NCBI GenBank assembly: GCA_032251435.1
Contig: JAVVEH010000050.1
Coordinates: forward strand, 1-29,518
Direction: 5' to 3'
Source: JAVVEH01 sp032251435
GTDB lineage: Bacteria; Verrucomicrobiota; Lentisphaeria; Oligosphaerales; MVZH01
Length of the DNA: 29,518 bases
Part shown: positions 1 to 7,804 of the stretch, piece by piece
Layout of the letters: every line of letters begins with the position of its first letter
Position numbering within the stretch: position 1 is the stretch's first letter
Notes under the pieces: generated by a model
Seen by the model: only the letters and a program-made list of their open reading frames with translations
Told to the model about the DNA's origin: nothing
Database searches by the model: none
Made by a program: the position numbers and the translations under genes

Positions 1-72
1 CCAGAACTTAATCCAGAACTTAATCCAGAACTTAATCCAGAACTTAATCCAGAACCTACTCCAGAACTTAAT
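1..72. repeat. 12-bp tandem repeat, six units
   Basis: Six head-to-tail copies of the 12-mer CCAGAACTTAAT fill the first 72 bases. Five are identical; the fifth (49-60) reads CCAGAACCTACT. The array probably continues to the left of the window. On the minus strand each unit is four codons (Ile-Lys-Phe-Trp) in phase with the open frame that starts at 240. Confidence 0.95.
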
Positions 73-240
73 CCCCTCACATGAATAAGCCATCCAAGCT
101 AAATCACGAGCAGCTATACGTCTATCCGCGGATTCTGCAATTTCTAAAAGAAGCGGATCCCCACGTTTCTGAATATAGCTGAGGGAAATGGGCGTTTTTC
201 CCGCTGTGATCAGGCGCGGTTTCTGGATATGGCCAATCAT
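1..240 (-). CDS. Unrecognised protein with an IKFW-repeat tail, cut by the window edge
   Basis: On the minus strand an open frame begins at an ATG at 238-240 and stays open to base 1, so its stop lies outside the window. The first 56 codons give a mixed sequence starting MIGHIQKPRL and containing SYIQKRGDPLLLEIAESADR. The last 24 codons are the 12-bp minisatellite read in frame as IKFW, SRFW, then four more IKFW units. An in-frame TGA lies six codons before the ATG and I see no Shine-Dalgarno sequence, so this may be the remains of a longer gene rather than an intact one. I do not recognise the family. The repeat length is a multiple of three, so expansion would not break the frame. That the frame is expressed is inference. 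Confidence 0.35.
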   Translation of the reverse strand, partial: MIGHIQKPRLITAGKTPISLSYIQKRGDPLLLEIAESADRRIAARDLAWMAYSCEGIKFWSRFWIKFWIKFWIKFWIKFW

Positions 241-297
241 GCGGTCACAAAACTGTCAGTTCGGCTTGACATATGCGCCCTGAAAGGTAAGATGGGG

Positions 298-316
298 AGT
301 AGGTTCTGGAGTAGGT
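298..316. repeat. Inverted partial copy of the 12-bp repeat
   Basis: Bases 298-309 are AGTAGGTTCTGG, the exact reverse complement of the variant unit at 49-60, followed by AGTAGGT. The 14 bases at 303-316 are the reverse complement of 54-67. The minisatellite therefore has an inverted outlier about 230 bases away, bracketing the non-repetitive part of the left-edge reading frame. From here to the next gene the DNA is AT-rich; I could not pick a promoter there with any confidence. Confidence 0.85.
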
Positions 317-438
317 AACATAGTGAAAACCGGGTAAATAAAATCCAAAATTATAAAAGCGCAAAATTGAGTATTTAAGATTCAATCATTTGACCTGATA
401 TCGCCACAAAATCAAAAATAAAATAGGATACACAAAAG

Positions 439-1587
439 ATGAATACTGATAGTCTTGGCATTGGTGTTATCGGCTGCGGCAGCATGGGCCGGGCGGTTAT
501 GCGGCAGGTTCTTAAACAGGATGAACGACTGCAAATCAAAGCGTTGTTTGATCCCGATGAGCGGTCTGTAAAAGCAACGCTTGAAATGTTGGAAAACGAG
601 CCGGTGGTCTGCGACTCCTATCAGGATGTTGTGACCCGGGACGATGTGCAATGGGTGATGATTGCCTCTTGGAACAAAGACCACGCCGAGCAGACGGAAG
701 CCGCCTTCAACGCCGGGAAACACGTCTTCTGTCAAAAACCCCTGGCCTTGTCTGTCGAAGAATGCGTCCGGATGAAAGAGGCCGGTGAAAAAAGTGGCAA
801 GCAGTTCAACATCGGCTTCACCCTGCGCTATTCACCGCACTATCGGAAGATTAAAGAATTGCTTTCCGAGGGGCGCATTGGCAAGATTATCAGTATGGAA
901 TTCAATGAGACACTGGCCTTTAATCATGGTGGTTACATCATGGGTGACTGGCGGCGGCTCCGCGAAAACGCCGGGACGCATCTCTTGGAAAAATGCTGCC
1001 ACGATGTGGATCTGGTCAACTGGATGACTGAGTCCAGACCCATTCGGGTGGCGTCATTTGGGGGCAATGATTTTTTCACCCCCGAAAACGCCCATTATGC
1101 CAACGATATCGGTCCCAATAAGGACGGGAAAAAGGCCTTTCAAAGTTGGGGCGGCCTGGTAGATAAGAACCCCTTCCTTTCGGATAAAGATATCGTTGAC
1201 AACCAAGTGGCGATCATCCAATACGAAAATGGTGTCCGGTCGACCTTTCACACCAACTGCAACTGCGGCATTCCTGAACGGCGCATGTACATCTGCGGAA
1301 CGGAGGGGACCCTTCGCGCCGATGTGATCGCCGGCACGATTCAACTCCAGCGGATCGGCTGGGACACCAAAATTGAAGATGTGTCCAGCGGTTCCAGCGG
1401 TGGACACGGCGGCGGGGATCAAGTGCTCGCCAAAGAACTGGCCGACAGCATGCTCAATGGCGTGTCGCCGTCGGTGGGTCTGATCGAAGGCATGGAGTCG
1501 GCCATCGCCTGTTTCGCCATCGACCAGGCGATGGATACCGGCACCGTGGTCGATCTGACTGAATGGTGGCGACGGGCCGGCATTTAA
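439..1587 (+). CDS. Gfo/Idh/MocA-family NAD(P)-dependent oxidoreductase
   Basis: This 382-residue cytoplasmic protein is a member of the Gfo/Idh/MocA family, which oxidises or reduces sugars, inositols and their derivatives with a bound nicotinamide cofactor. The N-terminal Rossmann fold shows GVIGCGSMG at residues 9-17. The family's usual EKP cofactor/catalytic motif appears as QKP, with Lys100. Near the active site CCHDVDLVNW (about 186-195) carries the HxxD pattern with His188 and Asp191. The C-terminal half is the usual substrate-binding sheet domain. Length is normal for the family. The ATG is preceded by GGA about ten bases upstream, a modest ribosome binding site. The substrate cannot be read from the sequence and the neighbours do not form an obvious sugar operon. 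A dispersed repeat follows the stop codon. Confidence 0.9.
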   Translation: MNTDSLGIGVIGCGSMGRAVMRQVLKQDERLQIKALFDPDERSVKATLEMLENEPVVCDSYQDVVTRDDVQWVMIASWNKDHAEQTEAAFNAGKHVFCQKPLALSVEECVRMKEAGEKSGKQFNIGFTLRYSPHYRKIKELLSEGRIGKIISMEFNETLAFNHGGYIMGDWRRLRENAGTHLLEKCCHDVDLVNWMTESRPIRVASFGGNDFFTPENAHYANDIGPNKDGKKAFQSWGGLVDKNPFLSDKDIVDNQVAIIQYENGVRSTFHTNCNCGIPERRMYICGTEGTLRADVIAGTIQLQRIGWDTKIEDVSSGSSGGHGGGDQVLAKELADSMLNGVSPSVGLIEGMESAIACFAIDQAMDTGTVVDLTEWWRRAGI

Positions 1588-1600
1588 ATGACGTTTATCG

Positions 1601-1741
1601 AAGTTTCAGGAGAGCGACCCTCCGGCGATGCCGGTCCGAACAAGATGAAACATCCAAATCTTAAGGAAGATCCAAAGCACCTCTCTTTCGATATTCGTTA
1701 TTCCCTGTTCATCTGTTCATCATTCCCAAGTTTCAGGAGAG
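1601..1741. repeat. 14-bp direct repeats flanking R2
   Basis: AAGTTTCAGGAGAG occurs at 1601-1614 and again, identical, at 1728-1741. The two copies bracket nearly all of the R2 repeat. The right copy holds the AGGAG that serves as ribosome binding site for the LOG-family gene starting at 1746. The arrangement resembles a target-site duplication, but it could also come from slippage or recombination, because the R2 copy at 29415 has a similar, diverged left edge. Confidence 0.8.
1608..1703. repeat. Dispersed intergenic repeat R2, copy 1
   Basis: The stretch from GGAGAGCGACCC to CGTTATTC matches 29415-29518 closely, with point differences and about eight extra bases in the other copy. It contains a small perfect hairpin, CCGGC-GAT-GCCGG, at 1622-1634. 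It lies in the 158-base gap between the oxidoreductase and the LOG-family gene and has no open frame of its own. Its end reads FDIRYS-like in one frame, a phrase I associate from memory with intergenic repeats of PVC-group metagenomes; that association is unverified. Confidence 0.85.
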
Positions 1742-1745
1742 TGTC

Positions 1746-2567
1746 ATGACACCGAAAGACTTACCGCTGAAGGCCTATGAGGATATTGATTTTTTAAATA
1801 GCTCCGCCTGTCGGCCCGTACGGCTTCAACTCGAGTGGTTGTATCCGGAAACCGTCATGGAGGAGAAGAAAATAGACTCGACGATCGTGCTTTTCGGCAG
1901 CGCCCGGACCCTCCCCCCGGACGTGGCGGAAAAGCGTCTGGCGGCGGCGCGTGAGGCGTTGGCGTCGGCGGCGGATCCCGCGGCCGCCAAAGCGGCGTTA
2001 AAACAGGCCGAGCAGCAGGTCGATCACAGCCATTATTACCAACTGGCCCGGGATTTTGCCGCGTTGGTCAGCTCGGACTGTCAAAAACACTGTTCAGGAT
2101 ATCGGGATTTTGTTGTTGTCACGGGTGGTGGCGGGGGGATCATGGAAGGGGGAAACCGCGGCGCGGCGGATGTCGGCGCGGAATCCATCGGGTTAAATAT
2201 CAGCCTGCCTTTCGAGCAGCATGCCAATCCCTATATCAGCGACGGGCTATGTTTTCAGTTCCATTACTTCAGCATCCGGAAAATGCACTTTTTAAAACGG
2301 GCGAAAGCCCTCGTGGCCTTTCCCGGCGGCTTCGGTACCATGGACGAGCTGTTTGAAGCGCTCACACTGATCCAGACCCATAAAATTCAGGCGATGCCGG
2401 TCATTCTTTTCGGTCGGGATTTTTGGGAACAGTTGATCAACTGGGATGTCTTCGTGGAAAAAGGGTTGATCTGTGAAGACGACCTGGATCTGTTCCGGTT
2501 TTGTGAGACACCAGACGAGGCCTGGGTGTATATCAAGAACTTCTGGAGCTATAACGGCGACGGCTGA
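1746..2567 (+). CDS. LOG-family (TIGR00730-type) nucleotide hydrolase
   Basis: This 273-residue cytoplasmic protein belongs to the LOG ('lysine decarboxylase-like') family. Known members cleave the N-glycosidic bond of nucleoside 5'-monophosphates, including cytokinin ribotides and, in PpnN, ordinary purine and pyrimidine nucleotides. The phosphate-binding loop TGGGGGIMEGGNRG lies at 126-139, RKMHFLKRAK at 178-187, and the signature PGGFGTMDELFEAL at 193-206. It is longer than the roughly 190-residue minimal LOG proteins because of an N-terminal region that includes an alanine-rich, probably helical segment around 62-92. The ATG has a clear AGGAG seven bases upstream, within a 14-bp duplicated sequence. 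An AI-2E-family membrane protein follows after 52 bases and may be co-transcribed. The true substrate is unknown. Confidence 0.88.
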   Translation: MTPKDLPLKAYEDIDFLNSSACRPVRLQLEWLYPETVMEEKKIDSTIVLFGSARTLPPDVAEKRLAAAREALASAADPAAAKAALKQAEQQVDHSHYYQLARDFAALVSSDCQKHCSGYRDFVVVTGGGGGIMEGGNRGAADVGAESIGLNISLPFEQHANPYISDGLCFQFHYFSIRKMHFLKRAKALVAFPGGFGTMDELFEALTLIQTHKIQAMPVILFGRDFWEQLINWDVFVEKGLICEDDLDLFRFCETPDEAWVYIKNFWSYNGDG

Positions 2568-2619
2568 CCCGGTGACGGGGGGGCGGCGAACACTGTCAAA
2601 CAGGGCATGAATCATCACC

Positions 2620-3783
2620 ATGAAAAAGAAACACCCGTATAAACGACGGCCTCAGAACACTGATTTTCCCTTTTTCGCAGTCTTGTCCTGGGGAGTTTTG
2701 GTGTTTATGGTCATTTGGAGTTTATTCCATGTGCTCAAAATTCTCCAACCCTTTTTCGCTCCTCTAATCTGCGCGGGATTGCTCGCTTGCGTGTTCTATC
2801 CGCTCTATCAGGTAATCTTAAAGTGGTTAAACGGGCGCGAGAATCTGGCGTCCATTCTCACCATCATTGTGATTGTCACCGGGGTCATCGCTCCGCTCAG
2901 TTTTTTAACCGGTGAAGTGATTGACCAAGGCGAGGACATTGTTCAAAAGACCCGGCAATGGCATCAAAGTGGACAATGGAAAGACATGCTGACCAATGAG
3001 CGCCTGCTGAAATTCATCAACCATCCTCACGTTGACAGCATTCTGGACCGGCTGCAAATCCCCCCCGCGGATGAGCCGCGCACGCCGGAAACGCTGATGC
3101 CTGTCATCGTTGAAGTCACATCAAAAGCGCTGAACCAAACCACTGGCAAAACCATCGCCATCGCCGGAAAGATTTTCGGCAATCTGTTTGTCAACCTCGT
3201 GAATGTTCTGATCGCCCTGTTCGCCCTGTTCCACGCGTTCCGCGACGGCCCGCGGATGCTGACGTACGGCGGTGAAATGCTGCCCCTCAAATCCACCCAT
3301 GAACGGGCGATCTTATCCCAGATCCGAAACATCGCTCAAGCCATCCTCGTGGGTTCCTTTCTCACCGCGGTCAGCCAGGCTCTTGTCGCGATGATCGCCT
3401 TGAAAATTGTGGGGATTCCCACCCTTTTCTGGGGGTTGTTAATCGCGCTCGCGTCCTTGATTCCCGTGGTGGGAACCGCCTTGATTTGGGTTCCTCTGGT
3501 TGTTTACCTTTACCTCAAAGGAGATGTCTGGCAGGCCACCTTCTTATTTATCTGGTGCGCGGCGGCGGTGGGAACCGTGGACAACTTTCTGCGCCCATTC
3601 TTCATGAAAGGCAAATCCGGCATGTCCACAATTGTCTTGTTTTTCGCCTTATTGGGCGGCCTGCAGGTTTACGGCGCGATGGGGCTGATTTACGGCCCGT
3701 TGATCTTCGGGATCTGCGCCGTGTTACTGGTCATCTACCGCATGGAGAATCAGGAAGCGCTGATGGCTCTGGAAAGCCGGTGA
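2620..3783 (+). CDS. AI-2E family membrane transporter (PerM/TqsA-like)
   Basis: This 387-residue inner-membrane protein has the AI-2E (formerly UPF0118) layout. A short basic N-terminus is followed by two hydrophobic segments (about 20-60), a third near 78-97, a soluble stretch rich in charged residues (about 100-165), and then several further membrane spans to near residue 375. The region with GIPTLFWGLLIALASLIPVV and the later GGLQVYGAMGLIYGPLIFGI are typical of the family. Members export autoinducer-2, move ions, or have unknown substrates, so the cargo here is not established. No strong ribosome binding site precedes the ATG. The gene converges on argJ with only one base between the two stop codons. 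Confidence 0.88.
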   Translation: MKKKHPYKRRPQNTDFPFFAVLSWGVLVFMVIWSLFHVLKILQPFFAPLICAGLLACVFYPLYQVILKWLNGRENLASILTIIVIVTGVIAPLSFLTGEVIDQGEDIVQKTRQWHQSGQWKDMLTNERLLKFINHPHVDSILDRLQIPPADEPRTPETLMPVIVEVTSKALNQTTGKTIAIAGKIFGNLFVNLVNVLIALFALFHAFRDGPRMLTYGGEMLPLKSTHERAILSQIRNIAQAILVGSFLTAVSQALVAMIALKIVGIPTLFWGLLIALASLIPVVGTALIWVPLVVYLYLKGDVWQATFLFIWCAAAVGTVDNFLRPFFMKGKSGMSTIVLFFALLGGLQVYGAMGLIYGPLIFGICAVLLVIYRMENQEALMALESR

Positions 3784-3784
3784 G

Positions 3785-5161
3785 TCAACTGCGGTAATCC
3801 GCGTTCTCGCTGATGTATTCATGGGTCCGGTCGGCGCCGAGAACCGTGAAGCGGGCACCGCCGCAGCCCAAATCGACACAGATATCCACCGTTTTCTCAT
3901 GCGGGGGAAAACGGACGGGTGGCGTGAACACCCCCCGCGCGTCCGGGGGATCGCTTTCGTAAAGCTGGGCGGATTCCAAGTGCGCGCGCAACACCGTCTC
4001 CCGATCCGGATCCAGTTGAAAGACACCATTGGCGAAGACCGTCTGACCACCAATACTGATTGAACAATTTTCAGCGTTTATGTCAGGGTGTTCATTGCCA
4101 ATAAATTTACCCACAGCCATCAAGACGCGGCCGACATTGGGATCATTTCCCGCCACGGCGCATTGCACCAGCGGCGAGTTAATCACTGATTTTCCAACGC
4201 CCTTGGCGATGATCATGTCCGGGGCGCCCGTCACCGTGACCCGTATCACATGCTTCACCCCCTCGCCATTCCTGACAATATCCGCCGCCAGTTTCCGGCA
4301 AACAGAATTCAAGCCATGCGCGAAGGCTTCCAGATCCGGGCAAGGCGCTTTCCCGCTACTGATCAAAACCACCGTGTCCGACGTGCTCTGATCGGAGTCA
4401 ATACTAATCGCGTTAAAACTCTCTTCCACGGCTCTGGCCAGACAGTCCCGCAGATCGTTTCTGGAGACATCCACATCGGTTAATATGTAAACCAGCATCG
4501 TGGCCAGGTTAGGCTCAATCATGCCCGCGCCCTTGGCGATGCCGACAATCCGTCCGTCGCCAATAGTCACGGATCTGACCTTAGGGTATAGATCTGTGGT
4601 CATGATCGCCTCGGCGGCGGGCAAAACAGACTGATCCTGACACGTTTTCACCAGCGCGGGAACCGCGGCCACTATTTCCTCAGCCGGCAAGCGCCAGCCA
4701 ATGACACCCGTGGATCCGGGGAGCACCGCGCGCGGGTCAATGCCCAGTGCCGCCGCGACCGCCGCGCACACCGTCTCCGCGTTCTTCACCCCATCCGGGG
4801 CGCCGACATTGGAAATTTTGTTATTCACCAGCACGGCGCCCAGTTTTTTCTCTTTCAGGCGCTCCCGTCCGATTGTCACCGGCGCGCCGGGAAAGGCGTT
4901 TCGGGTGAACACCGCGGCGAATTTTTCCGTGGGCGGATCACATGTGAGCAGCGTCAAATTCATCCGGGCGGTGGTGTTCATCTCCCGCGGTTTGAATGTG
5001 AATGATGTCACCCCGGCCTTAAAGCCCGCAGGCAAATCCGCTTGACTCCGCAACCACTCGTGACGCTCGGTTTCTGAATGAAAGGTAAGTTGGCCCATGG
5101 CCGCGCTCCAGCAATAACCGGTTAAACAAACAATATGAACATCCTGTCGCGGATATTTCAT
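3785..5161 (-). CDS. argJ: Arginine biosynthesis protein ArgJ (glutamate/ornithine acetyltransferase)
   Basis: ArgJ moves the acetyl group from N-acetylornithine to glutamate, recycling it in the arginine pathway; many members can also use acetyl-CoA. The precursor cleaves itself before a threonine. That threonine is Thr221 in NLATMLVYI here, preceded by the KGAGMIEP motif. STSDTV (about 259-264), GNDPNVGRVLMAVGK (about 338-352) and the C-terminal ENADYRS are also typical. The chosen ATG at 5161 has GGGGAGG just upstream and gives 458 residues. An upstream GTG at 5185 is less likely. A downstream ATG at 5098 also has a GGAG at good distance and would remove 21 residues with no evident family resemblance (the N-terminal MKYPRQDVHI part). 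A short insertion near 405-422 comes before the last conserved strands. Whether it is mono- or bifunctional cannot be told. Confidence 0.93.
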   Translation of the reverse strand: MKYPRQDVHIVCLTGYCWSAAMGQLTFHSETERHEWLRSQADLPAGFKAGVTSFTFKPREMNTTARMNLTLLTCDPPTEKFAAVFTRNAFPGAPVTIGRERLKEKKLGAVLVNNKISNVGAPDGVKNAETVCAAVAAALGIDPRAVLPGSTGVIGWRLPAEEIVAAVPALVKTCQDQSVLPAAEAIMTTDLYPKVRSVTIGDGRIVGIAKGAGMIEPNLATMLVYILTDVDVSRNDLRDCLARAVEESFNAISIDSDQSTSDTVVLISSGKAPCPDLEAFAHGLNSVCRKLAADIVRNGEGVKHVIRVTVTGAPDMIIAKGVGKSVINSPLVQCAVAGNDPNVGRVLMAVGKFIGNEHPDINAENCSISIGGQTVFANGVFQLDPDRETVLRAHLESAQLYESDPPDARGVFTPPVRFPPHEKTVDICVDLGCGGARFTVLGADRTHEYISENADYRS

Positions 5162-5360
5162 TAATCCTCCCCAAACGTAATCCACTCCGGGCGCAAAGCC
5201 ACCCGGACATGGTATTTTCGCTCAGTTTATAACCGGTGAAACCATGTTTTCACCCACGTGACAGCCGCGCAAATACTTTCATTTTCGTTTCGCAAATTTT
5301 CCCCAAGCGCTTACATTAGTTTCGTCAGCGTCAACATCCTAATCAAGCCAGGAAATCAGG

Positions 5361-6341
5361 ATGGTCAAGCGTATCCAAGTCAAGCCCAGGATGAAACACC
5401 CCCCGACGGAAGCGGAAACGGACACGGGAATACCGCCCTCCGCCCCCACCCCCTCACCGCCTCTTGATTCCGGGCTTAAAATAAAAGTCACCCGCAAGCA
5501 AAAGCCTTTGGATCTCCCCTCCGCCGGCCCCGTCAGTCATCCTCCTGTCGGCGGCGGGCCCGCGGATTCTGTGGACATTGATCCCGACTGGGCTGATCAA
5601 GCGGAACGATTGGCCAGCGAACTGACTGGGCCGGCACCCTCCTCCGCCGTTACGGAACCGGCCACCTTGCCGGGGCCGCACCCAAGACAGAGCCGGAAAC
5701 CCGCCGCCACCCCGCCCAGTGCGGAACCCGCCTTGGAGGGGCCAAAACCAGGGAGCCTGCGATTAAAAAAGAAAGAAACATTGGAACCGGTTGTCAAAAA
5801 AAAGAAGCGCGGACCTCTTGTCGCGCTCTCCCTTCCTGAATTCCAATTCAATTTGGCGGCGGCGAGTGTTTTATTTCTGGCGGGCAATGTGTTGCTGGCT
5901 TTTTCCATGTTTGGCTTTGGCAGTCCCCTTGAGCAGTTCAATTCCGTCAGCTTAATCGGGATTTGCGTGGCGGAAACGATGTTCATCATATCAACGTTTC
6001 ACTCAGGCGAGGCCTTCGCCACGTTCTCCCGCACCCTAATTGGCGCGTTCACGCTTTTTTCAGCGCTCACGGCTGTCGGCGTGTTTATGGCGGAAGCCTT
6101 CCTCGTTCCCAGCCTGGGATTCCAATTAGTTCGGGACATGCCGTCGGCGCCGCTGACGGCCAGCGCCACCTTTGTATTTTCCGCCTGCCTTGTTCTCAAC
6201 ACCCGCGCCGGTAAAACAAAGTGGCCGGTGGTCTTGATGTGCCTGTTAGCCGCCGCCACCATTCCCTGGCTGCCCGTACAGCGCTTTGTCGCCGATCATA
6301 TCGATGAATTCACTCTGGACAGATTCCAGCATTTGTTTTAA
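5361..6341 (+). CDS. Unrecognised membrane protein with proline-rich N-terminal half
   Basis: This 326-residue protein matches no family I can name. Residues 1-150 are rich in proline, alanine, serine and glycine and probably disordered. They contain two short basic strands, LKIKVTRKQKPLDLP and SLRLKKKETLEPVVKKKKR, the second lying just before the membrane region. Five hydrophobic segments follow, at about 162-186, 193-212, 220-247, 264-280 and 288-306, and the protein ends RFQHLF. The positive cluster before the first segment suggests that the disordered half stays in the cytoplasm. AGGA lies eight bases before the ATG. The gene stands alone, diverging from argJ and converging on uppP. No catalytic motif is visible. 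It may be a lineage-specific envelope protein, which is a guess. Confidence 0.72.
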   Translation: MVKRIQVKPRMKHPPTEAETDTGIPPSAPTPSPPLDSGLKIKVTRKQKPLDLPSAGPVSHPPVGGGPADSVDIDPDWADQAERLASELTGPAPSSAVTEPATLPGPHPRQSRKPAATPPSAEPALEGPKPGSLRLKKKETLEPVVKKKKRGPLVALSLPEFQFNLAAASVLFLAGNVLLAFSMFGFGSPLEQFNSVSLIGICVAETMFIISTFHSGEAFATFSRTLIGAFTLFSALTAVGVFMAEAFLVPSLGFQLVRDMPSAPLTASATFVFSACLVLNTRAGKTKWPVVLMCLLAAATIPWLPVQRFVADHIDEFTLDRFQHLF

Positions 6342-6376
6342 CGGCGGCAATGTCACGTGGGCGGAGAACCGGTTTT

Positions 6377-7360
6377 TCAGCCGCGTTGAGCGACCAACAC
6401 CAAGCCCACCAAGGCGGCGGCGATTAGCCGGTAGACCCCGAACGGGCTCAAGCCCCATTTCGTCAGCCAACTAACTAACAGCTTGACGCTGATCACCGCG
6501 ACCACATAGCTGACCAGCAGCCCCGCACTGATTCCCATCCACCCCACGCCCTCGATCAAGGCGCCCCAGGCGCTGAGTAATTTGTACACGGTCGCCGCCC
6601 CGAGAGTCGGCAGCGCTAAAAGAAAACTGAATTCCGCCGCCCGCGACATCCCCAAACCCAGCATCAGCCCCCCGATAATCGTCACCATACTGCGGGACAT
6701 ACCTGGGCATAGCGCCAAACACTGAAAACAACCGATCCCCACCGCCTGCGCCCATGTGAGGCCGCCGTCCACCAAGGACATCCCCGCGCTGACGGGCGGC
6801 CGCGGCCGTCGCTTGACCATCCCCTCCACGACAATCATGGCCAGGCCCCCGACCGCCAAAAAAAACGCGACCCACCACTGGGAAAACAGGTAGTGATCAA
6901 TCAGGTCTTCGCATAAGAGCCCGACAATGGCGGCGGGGAGAAAAGCCGTGAACAATTTCAAGCCGAAGATCAAGCCGGGGCGGTCCCGGCCGATCCCGCC
7001 TTTGAGCATGCGGGCGACCGGACGCTTGTAAAGCGTTAAAACCGCGAGAATCGCCCCCAGTTGAATGACAATCTGAAAAGCCTTTATTCCAGGGCTTTCC
7101 TGATCCAAATCCAACACCCAGGCGGCGAGGATTAAATGGCCGGTGGACGAAACCGGCAAATACTCCGTCACCCCCTCAACCACCCCCAGGATCAAGGCGT
7201 CACGCAGAGCCAGTTGTTCCGGCGCCAGTTGTTCGGCGGTGCCCCCCGCCACGCGGACAAACTCGGCTTCCGGAGCCCGCTCGGCACCCGCGACAAGTGT
7301 CATCCCAAGGAGAGCTGACAGAATGAATACCCGAATATGACTGCGAATAAACCGCCGCAT
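6377..7360 (-). CDS. uppP: Undecaprenyl-diphosphatase UppP (BacA) with an N-terminal extension
   Basis: UppP removes a phosphate from undecaprenyl pyrophosphate in the inner membrane, recycling the lipid carrier for peptidoglycan and other envelope polymers; excess enzyme gives bacitracin resistance. Both family signatures are present: EGVTEYLPVSSTGH at 62-75 and PGMSRS at 219-224. Most of the rest is hydrophobic spans. At 327 residues it is about 50 longer than usual. The excess is at the start, where residues 1-25 look like a signal peptide or extra membrane anchor, followed by a hydrophilic spacer to about residue 50. The ATG has a GGGGA at close range. It is the last gene of the rpoN-led run, 29 bases after rsfS, and converges on the membrane protein gene at 5361-6341. 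Confidence 0.93.
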   Translation of the reverse strand: MRRFIRSHIRVFILSALLGMTLVAGAERAPEAEFVRVAGGTAEQLAPEQLALRDALILGVVEGVTEYLPVSSTGHLILAAWVLDLDQESPGIKAFQIVIQLGAILAVLTLYKRPVARMLKGGIGRDRPGLIFGLKLFTAFLPAAIVGLLCEDLIDHYLFSQWWVAFFLAVGGLAMIVVEGMVKRRPRPPVSAGMSLVDGGLTWAQAVGIGCFQCLALCPGMSRSMVTIIGGLMLGLGMSRAAEFSFLLALPTLGAATVYKLLSAWGALIEGVGWMGISAGLLVSYVVAVISVKLLVSWLTKWGLSPFGVYRLIAAALVGLVLVAQRG

Positions 7361-7389
7361 GTCCCCGCCTCAATGTGGTTTTGCCTGAT

Positions 7390-7773
7390 TTAGACTCGGG
7401 TGTCATCCTGATTGACTTCAAGAATCAGCTTCTCTTCACCTATCAGCTTCTCAATCTCATAAAAGCCGCGGACATCCGGATGGAAAAGATGAACCAGAAT
7501 AATCCCGAAATCCATGACGATCCACCGACTGGACGGCGCTCCGTCAAGATGCAAGACCGGCAGGCCCTCTTCTTTCATGCCCTGGCCAATATAATCACTC
7601 AGGGCGCGGATATGCGGTTCCGAGCTTCCGGAGCAGATCAGGTAAAAATCCGTCACCATGGAGGTTCCACGCACATCAAACAATTTAATATCCAACGCTT
7701 TGTGCTCTTCGCATATTTTCACACAGCCGCGCGCCAACGCTTCGTCATCCATTCTTTGCGCGTGATCAGTCAT
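7390..7773 (-). CDS. rsfS: Ribosome silencing factor RsfS
   Basis: RsfS (Iojap/YbeB family) binds ribosomal protein uL14 on the large subunit and blocks joining of the subunits, lowering translation in starved cells. The 127-residue product has the family's compact fold, with DIKLFDVRGTSMVTDFYLIC near residues 28-47 and the conserved W-x-V-x-DFG pattern seen as RWIVMDFGIILVHLFHP, followed by the acidic FYEIEKL. AAGGA lies eight bases before the ATG. It follows nadD by about 30 bases; nadD-rsfS is a very common bacterial pairing. Length is normal and nothing essential is missing. Confidence 0.93.
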   Translation of the reverse strand: MTDHAQRMDDEALARGCVKICEEHKALDIKLFDVRGTSMVTDFYLICSGSSEPHIRALSDYIGQGMKEEGLPVLHLDGAPSSRWIVMDFGIILVHLFHPDVRGFYEIEKLIGEEKLILEVNQDDTRV

Positions 7774-7804
7774 AACATGATTCCTTCTTTTGGATCTTCT
7801 CAGT

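Noticed and set aside
1..72. Possible CRISPR array
   Set aside because: The 12-base units are directly adjacent with no spacers and no cas genes are present.
390..424. TTGACC and TAAAAT ahead of the oxidoreductase as a promoter
   Set aside because: The two boxes are 23 bases apart, too far for a standard promoter; other pairs in this AT-rich DNA were no better.
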